Shown: positions 1-7,610, counted from the stretch's first letter. The stretch: DNA of 64,000 nucleotides from Actinoplanes ianthinogenes (GCF_018324205.1 NZ_AP023356.1:6201501-6265500), one strand, 5' to 3'. Notes: generated from the sequence alone by a model not told the origin. A program made the numbers and translations.

Positions 1-2
1 GG

Positions 3-209
3 GAACTGCTCAACGTGATCAGCCTGCCGAACGCCCTGCCCGCGGCCCGCGTGCCGCAGGCCGCGCTGCGCAAGCCGGTCGCCCTCGGCGACGGCCTCTT
101 CGTCGCCGGAGATCACCGCGACAGCCCGTCCATCCAGGGAGCGATGGCCGGGGGCTGGCGCACGGCTGGAGAGGTCCTGGCGTCACTCGGCGCCCGGGTC
201 GGGGTATAG
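3..209 (+). CDS. FAD-dependent oxidoreductase, C-terminal fragment
   Basis: The reading frame is open from the window edge, so only the last 68 residues are present. The tail contains GDGLFVAGDHRDSPSIQGAM followed by a G-rich helix. This matches the C-terminal FAD-contacting segment of amine-oxidase/phytoene-desaturase-like flavoproteins (established family pattern). The substrate cannot be told from this fragment. The gene ends 24 bp before the small gene at 234 on the same strand, so the two may be co-transcribed. Confidence 0.7.
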   Translation, partial: ELLNVISLPNALPAARVPQAALRKPVALGDGLFVAGDHRDSPSIQGAMAGGWRTAGEVLASLGARVGV

Positions 210-233
210 GACCCTGTCTGGAGGCTTGTCATC

Positions 234-407
234 ATGAGCGACATCAACCCGGAGAATTTCGCCGAATTCACCACCCAGGACGACGGTGAGTCCTGGAGCA
301 TCGGCGAGGAAGACGTGCCGGCGGTGGTCGACCTGCAACCGCCCGACATGGTGACAGACCCTCGGGTTCAGATTGTTTTGTTGCCACAGACGCTGGTGGA
401 ACGATAG
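234..407 (+). CDS. small acidic peptide, 57 aa, unknown
   Basis: A GGAGG ribosome binding site at 220-224 lies nine bases before an ATG, giving a 57-residue product. It begins MSDINPENFAEFTTQDDGES and ends in LPQTLVER. The first half is rich in Asp and Glu; there is no cysteine, no signal peptide and no membrane segment. I do not recognise a family. An acidic leader-like N-terminus would fit a RiPP-type or other secreted-peptide precursor, but the core is not obvious and no maturation enzyme is visible here. The strong Shine-Dalgarno sequence and close spacing behind the flavoprotein are the main reasons for calling it. Confidence 0.5.
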   Translation: MSDINPENFAEFTTQDDGESWSIGEEDVPAVVDLQPPDMVTDPRVQIVLLPQTLVER

Positions 408-454
408 ATCGCTAGCTGCGGGAGCGGGCCGCGGGTTACTATCGCCGCCGGTAC

Positions 455-531
455 GGGGCGGTAGCTCAGTGGGTTAGAGCAGGGGACTCATAATCCCTCG
501 GTCGCGGGTTCGAGTCCCGCCCGCCCCACCA
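455..531 (+). tRNA. tRNA with CAT anticodon (Ile2 or elongator Met)
   Basis: A 77-nt cloverleaf. Acceptor GGGGCGG pairs with CCGCCCC, the D-arm is GCTC/GAGC, the anticodon loop is CTCATAA (anticodon CAT), the T-arm is GCGGG TTCGAGT CCCGC, and an encoded CCA ends at 531. The anticodon arm and D-arm resemble the minor isoleucine tRNA read with lysidine (ileX type) more than initiator tRNA, but elongator Met cannot be excluded by eye. The segment 487-508 is duplicated at 7417-7438, so the gene appears to be the integration site of the island to its right. Confidence 0.93.
487..508 (+). repeat. putative attachment-site repeat, left copy (inside tRNA)
   Basis: A 22-nt segment from the anticodon loop into the T-stem of the tRNA. 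It is repeated at 7417-7438 with a single mismatch (C to T at the ninth base). Anticodon-loop-to-3-prime identity blocks are the usual attachment sites of tyrosine-integrase elements in actinomycetes. Confidence 0.7.
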
Positions 532-538
532 TTTTTGC

Positions 539-555
539 CTGGGGGCGACCCCCAG
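539..555 (+). terminator. hairpin just downstream of tRNA
   Basis: CTGGGGG, a three-base loop, then CCCCCAG form a perfect 7-bp stem eight bases after the tRNA CCA end. A run of five T precedes rather than follows the stem. A second weaker stem (CCCCAC...GTGGG) follows to about 573. The whole 538-580 stretch recurs in inverted orientation at 7569-7610. Confidence 0.5.
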
Positions 556-757
556 ACCCCACGTTACGGTGGGCGCGGGGGACGGCCCGGTCACGGTGGG
601 AGACCTGGCTGGGCACCTTTGGGGCTGCCCGGTCGCCGACGTCGAAGCCGGCGATCTGGCGGGTGGGATGACGTTGGGCAGGCTCTCGGCGCGTCGCAAT
701 CGTGCTGCGCGGTGCGATCGTGCCCGGCACGCCGACGACCGCCTGCTCCACGTCGCG

Positions 758-1591
758 ATGGTGACGTGCGAGGACTGCGTCACGGTTCGTTTCGTTGCGC
801 CGGAGTGTCCGTCTTGGTGCCTTGGCCGGTCCGCTCTCGGCGAGCGCCTGCCGTCGCAGAACGACCTCGCCGAGCGCTACGGCGTAGCCCGCGAGACCGT
901 CAAGTCCGCGCTCCGCATCTTTCGCGACGATCGCCTGATCGTCAGTCGGCAGGGGAGTGGCGCGTTCGTCCGCGCCCAGACCGATCGCCCGGTGGGGCTG
1001 CGGCCGCACATCGAGGCCGCGTTCGAGCAGTTCCACATCACGCTCGACTTCGCCGGCTTCTCCAGCGAGACCCTGCACGGCGCCATCCAGGAGCCGCTGG
1101 ACAAGATCCGCGCCGGTCGCCTGACGCCCGAGTCGATCGCGATCCGCATCCTGCTGCCGGACCTGACCCAGCCCGCGGTCGTGCCCTCCCTCGCCGAACC
1201 AGCCGGTGACGATTCCGCGGTCCGCGAGCGCGCTGCCCGCATCGCGCGCCGGCATACCGAGGCGATCGAGGAGTCCGTCAGCGAGCTGGCGACGCTCGGC
1301 CTGGTCCGCAGCGCCACCACCGAGGTCCGCGCCTACGGCACCACGGTGCTGTCGAAGCTCTACATAATCAACCGCGAAGAGGTCTTCTTCGGCTTCTACC
1401 CGGTCGTCCGCAACACCGTCTCGGTCGACAAACAGCCGGTCTCGATCTTCGACGTGCTGGGCAAGGACGTGCCGCTCTTCCACTACGTCATCACCGGCGA
1501 CGACGGCGACGCCAACGACCAGTTCATCAAGCAGTCCCGAGCCTGGTTCGACAGCGCCTGGACCACGATCGCCCGCGAGTACAAGCCGTGA
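758..1591 (+). CDS. GntR-family transcriptional regulator, atypical N-terminus
   Basis: The region from about 840 encodes GERLPSQNDLAERYGVARET and then VKSALRIFRDDRLIVSRQGS, the second half of a GntR winged helix-turn-helix. A roughly 200-residue effector-like domain follows. The first helix of a normal GntR domain (a YxxIaxxLrxrI-type segment) is missing; instead the frame reads a Cys-rich stretch (TCEDC, PECPSWC). The frame is open upstream to 569. The N-terminus is therefore either truncated by the island junction or frameshifted. The start at 758 (ATG) is a guess because no clear Shine-Dalgarno is seen. The stop overlaps the HAD gene start, so it heads a three-gene operon. Confidence 0.65.
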   Translation: MVTCEDCVTVRFVAPECPSWCLGRSALGERLPSQNDLAERYGVARETVKSALRIFRDDRLIVSRQGSGAFVRAQTDRPVGLRPHIEAAFEQFHITLDFAGFSSETLHGAIQEPLDKIRAGRLTPESIAIRILLPDLTQPAVVPSLAEPAGDDSAVRERAARIARRHTEAIEESVSELATLGLVRSATTEVRAYGTTVLSKLYIINREEVFFGFYPVVRNTVSVDKQPVSIFDVLGKDVPLFHYVITGDDGDANDQFIKQSRAWFDSAWTTIAREYKP

Positions 1592-2295
1592 CCCTCACCG
1601 ACCTGGTCACCAGCGCCGACTGCCTGCTGATCGACTTCGACGGCCCCATCTGCTCCGTCTTCGCCGGCTACCCTGCCCGCCCCATCGCCGAGGAAATGCG
1701 CGCCCTCGCGCAGAAGCTCGGCGGGGCCGACCTGGCGCGGCCGTTTGCTGACCTGCCGTTCGACCCGCTGGAGATCCTGGTAGCGGTCGCCGCGGTCGCC
1801 GACGAGAACCTGCTCCGCGAGGTTTCCGACACCTGCCGCGACGCCGAGGTGAAAGCCGTCGCGTCGGCCACCCCCACGCCTGGAGCCGCGGACGTGCTCC
1901 GCGCAGCGCACGCCGCCGGCCGCTCGGTCGCCATCGTCAGCAACAACAGCGGCGCGGCGATCGAGGCCTACCTTCACCGGCACGACCTGCTCCGCTGCAT
2001 AGACGGCATCGCGGCCCGCTACGACGGCATGGATCCACGCCTGCTCAAGCCGAACCCGTACCTGGTTGAGCGAGGCCCGACCACCGCCCGCGCCAGCCGA
2101 GACGCCGCCGTCTTCATCGGCGAATCAGTGACCGACATCCATGCCGGCCAGGCCGCTGGTATCCCGACCGTCGGTTACGCCAATAAGCCCGGCAAACACC
2201 AGCGACTCACCGAGGCGGGAGCAGACGTAGTGATCGACTCAATGCACGCCATCTCCGACGCCCTGCACAGCCTCTCCGCGAAGTCGACCCGATGA
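1588..2295 (+). CDS. HAD-superfamily hydrolase
   Basis: 235 residues starting at a GTG that overlaps the previous stop (GTGA). All four HAD motifs are visible: DFDGP near residue 16 (nucleophile Asp and acid/base Asp), SNNSG around 115 (motif II), KPNPY around 152 (motif III Lys) and GESVTD near 177 (motif IV acidic pair). A helical cap lies between motifs I and II. This is the phosphoglycolate-phosphatase/beta-phosphoglucomutase type of phosphatase. The substrate is unknown. Sandwiched between a GntR regulator and a kinase-like protein, it may act on a product of that kinase (inference). Confidence 0.85.
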   Translation: MTLTDLVTSADCLLIDFDGPICSVFAGYPARPIAEEMRALAQKLGGADLARPFADLPFDPLEILVAVAAVADENLLREVSDTCRDAEVKAVASATPTPGAADVLRAAHAAGRSVAIVSNNSGAAIEAYLHRHDLLRCIDGIAARYDGMDPRLLKPNPYLVERGPTTARASRDAAVFIGESVTDIHAGQAAGIPTVGYANKPGKHQRLTEAGADVVIDSMHAISDALHSLSAKSTR

Positions 2296-3104
2296 CGGAC
2301 CAGCTCGCCTTGCCGGCCGACGTACTCGCAAACATCCAAAGACGCTGCCAGATGTCGCGGACTCATGGGCAGCCAATGTCCCTGAAGAGTTCCAAACCCT
2401 CTGCGAGCGCTACCAAGCGACACCGCGCTGCATCCTCCCAGCCCGCTACGGATTCGTCGCAGCCGTGGACACCCCAGACGGCCCGCTGGTGCTGCGCAGC
2501 AGCCCGGGCCCCCGCGGCCGCGGTAGCCGTAGCGCTTGCCGACCTGGGCGCCGGTCCGCGAATACACGAAATCATTGTCGACGATCACGGGACCTGGACT
2601 GTGGCCGACCGTGTGCGGCCCGGAACGCCTCTTAGTCGGACTGACCCGACAACAGTAAATCCGCAGAAGCTTTTCGCGCCGTTGGCCTCGATGCGGGATC
2701 AACCCGCCCCACTGCCCAGTATGCCTTCGGTATTGGATTGGCTTCGTGATCGCTTAGAGGACGATTCTCTAACCGACCTGCGACCCGGCACAAGCGTCGC
2801 GCCACTACACGAACGTCAAGCTGCTCTTGCGGTCTTGGATGATTTGGTACGCGATCACGTTCCTGGGCTGTGCCACGGGGATGCCTCTAGCGGGAATATA
2901 ATCGCCAGCGGCAATAGTAGAAGGATGTATATCGATCCACGCGGCGTCGCAGGCGAGCATGTGTACGACGTTGCTGTTCTGTCGATACGTGTTGCTCAGG
3001 CATATGCTGGTGCCGAAGTTGTCGCGATTGCCGCCGACATCGCAGGCGTAGCAGAGGAGCGTTTGCGCGCCTGGGTTCAGGTCGCATCCGCTGCTCGCGT
3101 TTGA
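2292..3104 (+). pseudogene. aminoglycoside-phosphotransferase-like kinase with two compensating frameshifts
   Basis: Starts at an ATG overlapping the HAD stop (ATGA). The C-terminal lobe is in frame and carries HGDASSGNII (catalytic HGDxxxxN loop) and IDPRG (metal-binding Asp). The region 2340-2510 reads as nonsense in this frame. In the frame two bases on it gives LPDVADSWAANVPEEF, CILPARYGFVAAVDTP and GPLVLRSS, a credible N-terminal nucleotide-binding lobe. Frame is lost near 2338-2345 and regained in the GC-rich run near 2505-2530. Either the gene is mutated, or there are two sequence errors. Function otherwise would be ATP-dependent phosphorylation of a small hydroxyl or amino substrate. 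Confidence 0.75.
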
Positions 3105-3146
3105 GGTCCTGCCTGAGCCTGAGGGGCGTAGATGTCGGGAGTGAAT

Positions 3147-4505
3147 CTAGGCGTAATTGTGCAGGCCAATGTGATCTACCACAATGCGTAAATTGATTTT
3201 ATCTATTGCAAAGTAAATTCTACCGCACTTGTCCGGCGATTTTGCATCGTCCACCTTAACATGAGGTGTGGTGTCTAGGGTGATTCCGTCGAGTGAAATA
3301 CTTGGTGAGTTGAGGCTAGAGTCAAAGAGTGCGATCTCTATGCCGTACTGTTCCATGGCGTAGTCCGATAGTCGTCCGCCTAGATTCCCGGAGCTCTGGC
3401 GAAAATCTTCTGCGATTTTGGCAAGCTTCGCTGCAAAGGAAAGCATTCTTTGGGGCATTGGGTAAGGGTTGTTGTTAAGCATCTTGTGCGCTCGCTCGGT
3501 CAAGAAGAAGTGAGGGCCAACAAGATCCCTAATTTCTTTTGCGGCATCTTCCCAGCTCTGAACTCCGACCAACTCAGGTTGGTCCCGAGGTACGGCTAGG
3601 GGAGCGACTTCTCTGAGGTGCATTTGCAGTTCAGCCAGGTGGTCGTCGAAGTTCATCATCCCAGCTGTATTTGTGCCAAGGAGTTCAGCATACGCGTCCG
3701 GGCGGGCTGCTTTAAAGGGCAGGAGGTAAATCTCAGGCGCAGGCACCCAATCCGCCCATACAAGCAATCCCGCTGGAGGCTTTGTCCTCAAGTCATGAAG
3801 AATATACTGCCGAGACGAATCCGGACTGGGCCTGATGTCGAGGTTGACTTGACGCAACGCGGCTGTGAACCGAAACAGCCGCTTCCAACCCTCTGGAAGA
3901 TCCCCTGGCTGGTCTGAGCCGCCGAGAAGGGCGACTACCGTTGGCCAGGGCTTCTGCCCAGGCTCTGGGGCCAGGGCTAGTGAGCTAGGGATTAGCCTAG
4001 CCTTCTGGACCATGGCACTCTCGACTTCTTCGAGATTCTCCGTCCATAGATCCTCGTTTTTCAAGACGAGTGAGCTGCCCATTCGGAGACCGTTCTCGAT
4101 TACGATTATTCGAGATGCTCCGTAGAGAACTGTGCCACCCGCATTTACAGCGACGGCTGTACAGACAGCTCGCGGATTCTCGTTTCTAAATCTCGAAGGA
4201 TCTACGCCCAGGCTGTGCAGCTCGGAGTCGCTGGGTCGTTGAAGGGGGACTATAAAAGTAGGAGAATATATTAGCAAAGATCGCGCGGTTCGCGCATCCC
4301 CCCGGGGAAGGCGCCCTACACCTTCCCCGGAATTGTCAACCCGAGACAGCCCAGCTATGTCCTTCGGGAGAACAAGTGGCTTCTCCCCTCCACCGACTGC
4401 TAGCTTGACCTTAGGATTGGCTCCGTAAGGCCAGGTGGTGGCGGCCGTATTCCCGCGCCAAGGTAAGTTCTGGGTATTGTCGACAAGGTCCTTAAGAGTC
4501 CGCAC
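3147..4505 (-). CDS. uncharacterised protein, 452 aa, second gene of LOTUS operon
   Basis: Low G+C compared with its surroundings, and transcribed six bases after the OST-HTH gene, so surely co-expressed. There is no signal peptide or membrane helix. The protein has a basic N-terminus, a central region with IIVIENGLRMGSSLVLKNED, and a C-terminus ending CGRIYFAIDKINLRIVVDHI followed by GLHNYA. That ending (a beta-strand with I/VVDHIGxH) is reminiscent of C-termini of small RNase-like or plasmid-borne proteins, but I cannot assign a fold. The linkage to a putative RNA-binding partner and the foreign base composition suggest an accessory or defence role (inference only). Confidence 0.75.
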   Translation of the reverse strand: MRTLKDLVDNTQNLPWRGNTAATTWPYGANPKVKLAVGGGEKPLVLPKDIAGLSRVDNSGEGVGRLPRGDARTARSLLIYSPTFIVPLQRPSDSELHSLGVDPSRFRNENPRAVCTAVAVNAGGTVLYGASRIIVIENGLRMGSSLVLKNEDLWTENLEEVESAMVQKARLIPSSLALAPEPGQKPWPTVVALLGGSDQPGDLPEGWKRLFRFTAALRQVNLDIRPSPDSSRQYILHDLRTKPPAGLLVWADWVPAPEIYLLPFKAARPDAYAELLGTNTAGMMNFDDHLAELQMHLREVAPLAVPRDQPELVGVQSWEDAAKEIRDLVGPHFFLTERAHKMLNNNPYPMPQRMLSFAAKLAKIAEDFRQSSGNLGGRLSDYAMEQYGIEIALFDSSLNSPSISLDGITLDTTPHVKVDDAKSPDKCGRIYFAIDKINLRIVVDHIGLHNYA

Positions 4506-4511
4506 GGCCGA

Positions 4512-5555
4512 CTAGTCTTCAAAAAGGTAGCCGACAGGAATGCTGATTTTCCTTATCTCCTCTAGCGGCATCCGGTCAATCGCCGAGTGTAGCCGTGATC
4601 GAAGCACTGCAAGCTGACTGACATTCGATGAAGGGCGTTCCGTCGTCATCAATATGCGTTCCGCGAAGATGCCTTGAACGGAATTGGTGAGTACCTGATT
4701 GCTCTTGACCTGGATTTTTGGCCTGGCTTCAGGGTTCATTATTGAGACTTCTGCGTTCGGTTTAGGAGCGTCTTCTTGCTCTTTCCTGTAGATCGCGATC
4801 TTACTGGCTCGCGGATCTGAAGACTGCCAATTTATAATCTTTTGTCGAACATCTTCCTGAAACTCCCTTTTCCAGCCTGCTGAAAAGTTTTCAGGAAGTC
4901 CGCGTAGAATAGCGTTAAACGCTTTAACTGGCTTGTCTGCATCGAGAGATGCTTGCAGCAAGACTTGCACTTGAGGATCGGGAATTTTGCTGGACCATTC
5001 CCGCATCCATGCAATCTGCTGCTGGACATCAATCGGTGTAATATCGATAAATTCTTCCGGGTGGGTAGCGCGGCGGACTCGGACGTCCTGGAAGTTTTTC
5101 GGTTCGAGTGGGGCGGGACGAGAAGGGATGCTTAAGGCGCGATCGCTGGTTAAATCAAAAAATCGGAGCCGGTCGGGTGTCCAGTCGACAAATGCCTTCC
5201 AGACATCTCGCCGGATAGATGGCGCGTGATCTATTGTTGCAGAGTAAACATGGCTAGGGAAGACGGCAATATCGCCGGCGCGAGACGGGTCGAGCTTTAC
5301 GACTCCGTGGCTCTGTGCATCTTCTAGAAAGTCCCGGAAACGCTTGTATCCCATGCCCTTAGGATCAAATCCACCATAGGTGCGGCGCTTCATCTCAAGG
5401 CGTACTTCACTTGCAGTTGGGTACCTGCCTGTTGAGGATATAAGCCCCTCAAGAGAGTCTGCGAGCACCTCGAACGCCTGCTCTACGGGATTGGCCACCG
5501 CTGAAGCTTCGACCTTGTGCGTCTCAGTTACCGACTCAGTATGCTCAGATTGCAT
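4512..5555 (-). CDS. OST-HTH/LOTUS-domain protein
   Basis: 347 residues. Residues about 24-100 read as an OST-HTH/LOTUS domain: an LADSLEGLI helix, the RYPTASEVRLEMKRR second helix, then FDPKGMGYKRFRDFLEDAQS and a basic VVKLDP wing. The FDPKxxGYxxFxxFLE signature is characteristic of that family, which binds RNA (G-rich or structured) in eukaryotes and is often fused to NYN RNase domains in bacteria. No NYN domain is evident; the remaining 240 residues are unrecognised. It is first of two genes, with a 28-bp perfect palindrome 20 bp upstream of the ATG. The A+T-rich composition implies acquisition by transfer. Confidence 0.75.
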   Translation of the reverse strand: MQSEHTESVTETHKVEASAVANPVEQAFEVLADSLEGLISSTGRYPTASEVRLEMKRRTYGGFDPKGMGYKRFRDFLEDAQSHGVVKLDPSRAGDIAVFPSHVYSATIDHAPSIRRDVWKAFVDWTPDRLRFFDLTSDRALSIPSRPAPLEPKNFQDVRVRRATHPEEFIDITPIDVQQQIAWMREWSSKIPDPQVQVLLQASLDADKPVKAFNAILRGLPENFSAGWKREFQEDVRQKIINWQSSDPRASKIAIYRKEQEDAPKPNAEVSIMNPEARPKIQVKSNQVLTNSVQGIFAERILMTTERPSSNVSQLAVLRSRLHSAIDRMPLEEIRKISIPVGYLFED

Positions 5556-5575
5556 GTGCTACTCCATGGTTGAGC

Positions 5576-5603
5576 TAGGCCGGGGTCAATTGACCCCGGC
5601 CTA
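5576..5603. promoter_or_regulatory. 28-bp perfect palindrome upstream of LOTUS operon
   Basis: Each 14-nt arm reads TAGGCCGGGGTCAA on its own strand with no spacer. It sits 20 bp upstream of the ATG at 5555. There is no U-tract, so it is more likely an operator or a bound DNA site than a terminator. Confidence 0.6.
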
Positions 5604-6183
5604 CAGCTTCGACTACGGAAGTAGCGCCAGCGCCAGCAAATGATCTCCATGCTTCCCCGCAGGGGCCTCAGTCCACCGTGGGTGTCGCCTACTGTGCATC
5701 AGCGAACTTGGTGTTCTGCGGCTGGTAGATCATCCATGCTCGGTCCTCTTCAGGTGGTAAGAGAACCAAGCCTTAGCACCCTCCAGCCGCTAGTGTCTCT
5801 CATGCGAGACCAAACTGCAAGCACTTGCTGGGGCATGCAGCGGCTCGCCCAGGGGTAGGCGCTCGCTCGATACTACTGGGGTGGTAGCTGAGTGTCTAGG
5901 GTGATTGTGGGTTTGGTGTCCGCTTAAGGGCTTGGTGTCCAGCTCCTGGGCGCCTAGACCTAGTCAACCACTGGCCACTGCCGAATCGATCTCTTTGGGA
6001 TCAAGGCGCCGCGCAGGCGCGCCGCGGCCGACCGCGCCCGGCCTGCTGGCGGCCTGCGGCCGGCATCGGCCAGCGCCGGCGGATTAGGGCTAAGAGGCTG
6101 GTAGGAGTTCGCAGGTCACCAGGCGTTCAGCTTCCCGTATCTACACTGCGGTAGAACACGGTACGGGCGAGAGGCACTTCTAG
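5604..6183. other. gene-poor stretch between LOTUS operon and HNH gene
   Basis: About 580 bp of mixed composition. Short open frames exist but have no credible start signals or family resemblance. It probably contains the divergent promoters of the LOTUS operon (leftward) and the HNH gene (rightward). The phrase TGGTGTCC occurs twice, near 5913 and 5933. Nothing else is supported. Confidence 0.4.
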
Positions 6184-7116
6184 GTGGCGGCAGGCCGAAT
6201 TTGCAGCATCGAAGGCTGCTCCAACCCCTCGCGCAAGCGCGGATGGTGCGAGATGCACTATTCGAGGTTCAAGGCCCACGGCGACCCGCTGGCGCCAGGT
6301 AGGCGCAGGCAGCCGGCCTACTGCGTCGTCGCAGGTTGCGATGAGCAGAGCCTTGCGAAGGATCTCTGCCGCCGTCACTACTACGCGCAGAGACGCGGAG
6401 CGCCCCTGGTCCCGCCGAAGCCGACCGAATGTACGGAGTTAGGTTGCGGCCTTCCCGTGCACGGCTTGGGTCTATGCGACAAGCACTATGCCCGCAGCCG
6501 GCTCTCCTTGCCGATCCGGAGGGTCTGTTTCCTCGACAACTGCGAAGAGCGTGCGACCTCCCGAGGTCTGTGCGGAGCTCACTACCAACGTTGGCGACGT
6601 TTCGGGGATCCCGAGTTTCATCCGCCGCAGGCGGTGAGGAAATGCACGATCGACGGATGCGATGAGGTCACCAACGGCCGAGGACTCTGTTCAAGCCATT
6701 ACTACCGGTGGTGGCGTTACGGCGATCCGCTGATCTCCAAGAACCGCCCAAGGATACGACAGCCCGTATACCAGTTCGGGCCGCGGGCTTGCGTGACCTG
6801 TGGCCGCGAGTTCGATCCGGGTGCCAGTTCCGTCCGGCTGTACTGCGGCAAGCGGTGCAAGCCCAGTGGGCGGATCGCGGGTAGCGTCAACAAGCGAAGC
6901 TGGGTCGAAAAGCTCGGAGCGGAAGACGGCTGGACATGTTGGCTCTGCAAGGCGCCCGTGGACCCCGCGCTCTACTGGCCGCACCGGTGGGCTGGCTCAG
7001 TTGACCACGTGGTGCATGTATCGAACGGCGGGACGGACGAGCGCTCCAACCTCCGGTTGGCGCACCTTACCTGCAATGTGAGCCGCCAGAACTCGCATGA
7101 TGAGCATCAGCCGTAG
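6184..7116 (+). CDS. HNH endonuclease with five N-terminal zinc-knuckle repeats
   Basis: 310 residues from a GTG. The first 190 residues contain five repeats of the form C-x4-C-x8/9-LC/WC-x2-HY (for example CSIEGC...GWCEMHY and CTIDGC...GLCSSHYYRW), each able to hold one zinc. A CVTCGREF...YCGKRC ribbon follows. The C-terminal HNH nuclease has WTCWLC, VDHVVHVSNGGTDERSNLRL and HLTCNVSR. HNH proteins of this type are usually phage or mobile-element nucleases that nick or cleave DNA; the repeats would provide DNA binding. It lies just inside the right boundary of the putative island, which fits a mobile origin. Confidence 0.85.
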   Translation: MAAGRICSIEGCSNPSRKRGWCEMHYSRFKAHGDPLAPGRRRQPAYCVVAGCDEQSLAKDLCRRHYYAQRRGAPLVPPKPTECTELGCGLPVHGLGLCDKHYARSRLSLPIRRVCFLDNCEERATSRGLCGAHYQRWRRFGDPEFHPPQAVRKCTIDGCDEVTNGRGLCSSHYYRWWRYGDPLISKNRPRIRQPVYQFGPRACVTCGREFDPGASSVRLYCGKRCKPSGRIAGSVNKRSWVEKLGAEDGWTCWLCKAPVDPALYWPHRWAGSVDHVVHVSNGGTDERSNLRLAHLTCNVSRQNSHDEHQP

Positions 7117-7416
7117 CAGAGTTTGAGTGGGAGGGGCCCGTGCGCTTCCTGAGCGAAGAGGCTGCCGCGCCGCTTCGCGGCTTGCCACCGAAAGGGTGGG
7201 CGCGGTGGTGTCGCGGGTTGCCGAACGCCGGCACTGGCGGTCAATGCCGGCGGGGCTGCGGGGTGGGCGGTGCACGAGCAGCGCGTGGCCGAGGTCGAAG
7301 AGTCCGCAATCAGTCCGCACGAGGTCCGCAAAGGCAGTGGAACGCTATCAGATCATGGCAAGCGTTTTCGCTGTTCGGCGGATGTTTGTGCCAGTAGATC
7401 GAGTGCGGTTTTCGAT

Positions 7417-7438
7417 CTCATAATTCCTCGGTCGCGGG
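7417..7438 (+). repeat. putative attachment-site repeat, right copy
   Basis: Begins CTCATAATTCCTCGGTCGCG and matches 487-508 at 21 of 22 bases. The sequence on either side is not tRNA-like, so this is a tRNA fragment out of context. It is best read as the distal attachment site of an element spanning about 509-7438. Confidence 0.7.
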
Positions 7439-7568
7439 GTGGGCCAACTGGGTAACCCGGAACCCGGCCAGGATTTGAGGCCGGCGATTACCGCTTCTCG
7501 CACAGTTCAAGCCGGAACTATGACACCCGTAGCAGGCGCCCTTCGGGGGCGGACCGAAACCGATCCGC

Positions 7569-7610
7569 CCACCGCACCCCACGTAATGTGGGGTCTGGGG
7601 GCGCCCCAGG
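7569..7610 (-). repeat. inverted copy of the post-tRNA hairpin sequence
   Basis: On the minus strand this reads CCTGGGGCGCCCCCAGACCC and continues CACATTACGTGGGG. It matches 538-580 on the plus strand in its core (CCCCCAGACCCCAC, then TTACG). It is a dispersed hairpin sequence of the kind often found after tRNA genes. Confidence 0.55.

Larger units (their letters stand above)
509..7438. mobile_element. tRNA-integrated genomic island (no integrase seen)
   Basis: The interval is bounded by the tRNA-derived direct repeats. It carries a GntR/HAD/phosphotransferase operon, two opposite-strand genes of visibly lower G+C (3147-5555) and an HNH endonuclease gene, separated by gene-poor DNA. No recombinase, replication or transfer gene is visible between the repeats. 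If this is an integrative element it has lost its integrase, or uses one encoded elsewhere. The tRNA is complete on the left side, as expected when an element restores the tRNA 3-prime end. Confidence 0.55.

Noticed and set aside
466..783. Antisense frame through the tRNA giving GRDSNPRPRDYESPALTH
   Set aside because: This is the well-known false protein produced by translating the complement of tRNA genes.
488..1483. 331-residue open frame on the minus strand opposite the GntR gene
   Set aside because: It starts in tRNA-complementary sequence, has low-complexity Arg/Asp content and no family resemblance; the plus strand holds recognisable GntR motifs.
5640..5858. 72-residue plus-strand frame in the LOTUS/HNH spacer
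   Set aside because: No ribosome site, no conservation-like pattern, and Cys/Trp/Arg content of random sequence.
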